Shown here: one piece after another, positions 60,101 to 64,000 of the stretch | How the letters are laid out: each line of letters begins with the position of its first letter | Numbering within the stretch: position 1 is the stretch's first letter | Assembly: GCF_910596095.1 (NCBI RefSeq) | Contig: NC_056538.1 | Location: forward strand, 21,562,501-21,626,500 | Reading direction: 5' to 3' | Source of the DNA: Thunnus maccoyii | Lineage: Eukaryota > Chordata > Actinopteri > Scombriformes > Scombridae | Length of the DNA stretch: 64,000 bases | Program-made: the position numbers and the translations under genes | Notes under the pieces: model-generated | Databases searched by the model: none | The model's input: only the letters and a program-made list of their open reading frames with translations | What the model was told of the DNA's origin: nothing

Positions 60101-60420
60101 ACCCAGGCCTTCCTTGCATCAGCATACTTCTTGTAAATCAACTTGATTTAAACAGGCACAGACAAATAAGTCAATTAAGGGGTTTACGTTGTTTTGTTTT
60201 AAATGCTTTAAGAATGGTCTCCCAGAGGGGCTGCAGGGACCTTCGTGGGACCTCACTACAAAAATTAAGACATTGTGTTGACCATAAATACCCTGACCCT
60301 AGGATATATAATAATAGCTGTTGAACACACCACATTGCACTTTAAGTAAATATAACATGGATTTTACTGTATACATTTTCATATCTAATCACCAAGTGTT
60401 TAGGATAAACATATATTTTT
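57200..60420. other. Intergenic, no gene seen
   Basis: Frames up to 119 codons (58135-58494) lack any domain. Short GT-rich tracts occur near 57630-57725. No RNA gene or clear transposon was identified. Confidence 0.5.
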
Positions 60421-60469
60421 TATCACACTGTTCACCTGAATCTGCGCCCTGGAGCTATTTAGGCGCCAC

Positions 60470-60602
60470 TGGCAGCAAGTGCCGCTGACAGGGTCACTTC
60501 TAAACGCCGCCCTGACGGAGGAGGTAGCGACTCGGTTAACGGGGAACTTCAGAAGGCTACTTCACCGCCTCACTACAGTATATGTCATAGGCTGTATAAA
60601 TA
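60470..60602 (+). promoter_or_regulatory. Candidate TATA promoter, plus strand
   Basis: A CpG-richer stretch (aaacgccgccctgacggagg at about 60502) leads to TATAAATA at 60595-60602, with G+C-rich bases on both sides, a good core-promoter context. A start site would be expected near 60625-60632. It is placed where mammals have the MME gene, divergent from GPR149. Confidence 0.4.
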
Positions 60603-60627
60603 TGGGCTCTCCCCCCTCTGTGGATCA

Positions 60628-61002
60628 CACACTTGACCAGTTGCGCCGCGCAAGAGTCTGATGGATCATTTGAATTCAGCGATCCTTACTGGGTATATGG
60701 TACAGTACAGTAGGCAGTTGTAGTGAAGGGTCTGTGCGTAAGTGTGCGTGTGTGTACATGTGTGTGTGTGCGTGCGTGCGTGTGTGTGTGAATGTGCACT
60801 CCTAGAATAGAAAGCCAAAGCAAGAAGGAGACGAAGAGAGGCGGGATCGGCTTGTGCCTTGTTGAAATCCAGGGTGAAGCAAATAGATCGTCTGTAACAG
60901 ATCGATCAGCAGTTCGCGCTCCCTTTGTGGATTTGATGGATGTTTGATCAGTGGATGTGATGCCCATATATATCATCGACCGAAAATTTCCCGACACATC
61001 TG
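60628..61002 (+). other. Candidate non-coding first exon of the next gene (position of MME)
   Basis: From the predicted start the sequence runs to a consensus donor CATCTG|gtaagt at 61002/61003. It contains a (TG)n tract at about 60750-60790 and short open frames, the last being an ATG at 60960 open to the donor. Neighbouring gene order in mammals (DHX36, GPR149, then MME on the opposite strand) suggests mme, whose first exons are non-coding in mammals. No peptide similarity supports this, so the gene symbol is left blank. Confidence 0.35.
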
Positions 61003-64000
61003 GTAAGTCGTTCACGCACCCTGAGCGCCTCTCATAACGTGGTGCCATCTGTGTGCGTATCTGTCGTTGTGTATGTGTGCATTGTTTTTTGCATGTGCGT
61101 GTGCGCGCGTGCCGGCTGGGTGATACGGGGCAGCTTGCACCAGTTGGTCATGCCACCCCCCTCGGAGTTCCCGACGTGCAACAGGAGATGAAGAGCTGGC
61201 ACGCATTAAGCTGCGTCTTGCTCGGTTGCGAATGTGTGCTGCAGCTGAATATTTTTATCGCTGGAGTTTTAACACCTTGTTGCATTTGGTTCAACCAGAA
61301 AACAATAAAATCTAATGTCATAGAATTCCTACTAGATATACTATTAACTTACTTTGCAGTATTGGCTCACTGTATTTGAGTCCCTGGTGAGGTTGCTGTA
61401 ACTTTGGTGTTATATCCCGTTTAAAGTTATTTTCCTTATTCCATTCATACTGCTATCAGAAAAAGCAGTAGGAAAGCAATTTAAAAAATGGACTTCATTT
61501 CACCTAGATCACAGCACCTCTGGGAATCAAGTCTCCTCTCACAAAATGATTTTAAAGCGATTTAGTCTTCAGTGTGCAGCTATAGGCTCTGTGCTGAAAT
61601 CCATATCCCAGTGAAGGTGTTATTTTAAGTTAAAGTAGGCCACATTACAGTACTTGTTCAAGCTCAATTTGATACATGTTCATGACTGACATGGATGTAG
61701 GTTGTAAAAAAGTGACTTCATGGAAGTAGTCAATAGTGACTTATGTGTGCAGACGCATGGGTGTTTTCAGGTGTCTCGGTGAATGATGGGTTTAATTTTG
61801 AAGGGGTTTGTGAGGTCTCCAATGACATAGGGACTGTTTATGTTTTCGATATATCATGAAAGACCGACAGAGAGAGGAGACAGAGAGAAAGAGAGAGTTT
61901 TGAATTTTGGGTACTCCTTTCATAAACCATTATCTTACAAATGCAGACACAGGCTGCATATACCTTCTGAAAAACACAAAAGAAAAACATCAGAGCCACA
62001 TTATAAAAAGTAAAAAAAAGAGTGGCAGCGCACTGCTAGCAGGGGAACATCATGAGCAGAAATGACAGCTCACATAACAAATAAGTTACACACATATTCC
62101 TCTCTCACAGAGCAAACGTCTTCCAAGGCATCAGTGTAATGCACATACTGGCTAATAGTTAGAGGTTCCTTAATCGGCACAGAAGCAGTGTACAAGAGTT
62201 ATCTGACTTTAAACGTGCATGTGTACAAATCCAAATCTCAACTCAATCATGTATTTAAAAACGGCAGTAAGCAGTATGAATGAGTGATAGTGCATGAGAG
62301 ACACATACAGTAATTGCTCCTTAAGATTCATACCTAACATGCCTCAGCACACTGCGAGGGAGTCACTTAAACATGATTTACTACCTCTCAGTGTCCCACT
62401 CCATCTTTACACCTTTCTTTCCCTCCTCTGTGCTCGTGTTCCTTTTTGCACATTCCTTCACTTAGTCTTTATGTCCCTTTTCCTTTCTGATACGTTTCAT
62501 TTCTTGGCATGCAACGTGACAGGATTAGAGCAAATAATATACACCCTCTGCAACACTGACATGCACACATGGTTTTATTAGAGCAGTGGGACTGCTGTCA
62601 CAGTGATGTGTTTGCTTGCAGACAAAAAGAAAAGAAAAGAGCAAAGTCGACTTTAAGTTTCTGCCCCTTCCTGCAGCCTGAGAAAGACTGTCAGGAAGTT
62701 CTGATTAATATATAATCTGACCTCCTCTTTTAATGCATCAATCACTTATTTTCCTCCCCGTTCTCTTCCCCTTGTGTCTTGCATATACTGTGCTAGAATC
62801 ACATCTTTCAAACACAAACACTGCAAAAGGAAAGGTATCCATTACATGTAGGGCCACCACTCTCCTGTAGTAAATCTTATGACCCACAGTGAAGTCATGC
62901 ATACTGGAGTGCTAGTGTGGAGGGGGGGGGGCAGCCTGTAGGGAGCTGTGGTTGGTGTATACAATAATGGCAGATTACCAGGCTGGATAATGACTAACCA
63001 GGGGAGTTTACTTTACATTGCTCTATTGTTTTGTCATGAAGAGGAATGAAAGGGGATTTGAGATCTAGCAGGACTGTGACTGTGTTTGATGCATGTGGAT
63101 GTGTGAGAGTAGGTGATGTTGTGTGTCTGTGGCTTTCTACTCGTTCAAAGGACGCTAAGAGACTTTGTCCTTTGGTTGTGCGGTGCTCTCATCTCAGCCA
63201 GCACGTAGAGAAACCCGCCCATCTGCACAGGCGCCTCATGACACCAGCCTGTAAAAGTGTGTGTGAGAGCATGGCTGTGGACGTGTGTGTGTGTGTATGC
63301 TTGTGTGCAGTGATTGCATGAGTGTATGTGTGTGCAGCGGCGGTAAGGGATCAAGGATTAATTGCCTTCAGAGATAGACTTAACTGCTTGTTACATGAAC
63401 TTTGTAAAGTTCTCACTTGGCCCCAGAGAGGAGAACAACACTGTATAGTGAGGAGCAGAGGGAAGGTCTATATTATTTTCTGTTCTTCAGAAGTGTTTGT
63501 TTCTTTTTTTGTCTGGAGTGTACTGCCACTAGAGGGTAAGAACTTCCATTGTTCTCACCTTTTGCTCCAGGACTGGTTAAAAACTGTTTGTCTTTATTTT
63601 TTGATTACTGCCATGTGTCTTTTCCTTTTTAAGCCTGTGCCTGTCTGGAGACTTAGATCTTTTTGATTAAAATACAAGTTTTAAACAATTATGAATTAAA
63701 ATAGTGTGTTGCCAAAAGTGTGAAAATACTTATATTGATCTGTAAATGTTGCTGACAGTAACAAATATGTTGAAAATGTATGTCCAGGATTCAAAACATT
63801 GTGAACAAATGTTGAATGTAACAATTCTTTAGTTCATTTTTAGTTAATATGTGACTTATACCTTTTATTTATTTATTTTTATTCATATGTTATCTAAATC
63901 TCCCTCAGGCTCCCTTTTTGTCTATTTATAAAATGTCAGAAAACAGTAAAAAAAAAAATACATCATATTCTCAGTCTTCAAATCGCTTGTTTGGTCCAAC
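61003..64000. other. Intron or intergenic sequence, no coding exon seen
   Basis: The first 200 bp remain CpG- and GT-rich (gcgcgcgtgccggc near 61103). The remainder is AT-rich with a G10 run at about 62922-62931 and GT-rich stretches near 63280-63300. No segment resembles neprilysin or any other protein I recognise. Confidence 0.5.

Noticed and set aside
1..64000. CRISPR arrays, operons, tRNA or rRNA genes
   Set aside because: No regularly spaced direct repeats, no cloverleaf-compatible tRNA sequence or rRNA core motifs were noticed; the genome is clearly eukaryotic.

Overview
The window is vertebrate nuclear DNA, almost certainly from a ray-finned fish and probably a percomorph teleost. It has multi-exon genes with GT-AG introns, protein sequences close to but distinct from the mammalian orthologues, abundant (GT)n/(CT)n microsatellites, and several dispersed repeats recognisable from many spiny-rayed fish genomes. 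There is no prokaryotic, organellar or viral genome content. No previously undescribed multi-gene system is visible; the unusual items are structural DNA features and lineage-specific protein changes.

Two protein-coding genes lie in tandem on the minus strand, with boundaries solved by splice sites and reading phase. (1) 79-26801: dhx36, the DEAH/RHA-family G-quadruplex resolvase, has 26 coding exons with continuous phase and encodes 1068 residues. All helicase motifs and the N-terminal Rhau-specific motif are present. The stop codon is inside the window; the 3'UTR runs off the left edge. (2) 33799-43957: gpr149, an orphan class-A-like GPCR, has 5 coding exons and encodes 768 residues. It lacks the DRY and NPxxY motifs, as its mammalian orthologue does. 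The DHX36-GPR149 order matches the mammalian chromosome arrangement, where MME lies next on the opposite strand. A TATA-containing, CpG-rich stretch ending in a consensus splice donor at 60595-61002 (+) could be the first, largely non-coding exon of that neighbour, but no MME coding exon is in the window.

The introns hold most of the repeats. dhx36 intron 1 contains a decayed CR1/L2-type LINE in antisense orientation, and intron 7 a foldback element with arms of about 200 bp. Introns 1, 7 and 23 each carry a copy of one dispersed teleost repeat, the intron 7 copy being interrupted by a second element. gpr149 introns 3 and 4 carry a TTAA-flanked MITE, a GGAGA pentanucleotide array, a long (AG)n tract and another common fish repeat. 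Upstream of gpr149 is a perfect 23-bp inverted repeat with a 5-nt loop.

The intergenic blocks (about 7 kb between dhx36 and gpr149, about 17 kb upstream of gpr149, and the last 3 kb) contain no convincing coding sequence. Short ORFs there look like chance or microsatellite-encoded frames. The two genes are not known to work in one pathway; their adjacency reflects conserved synteny.
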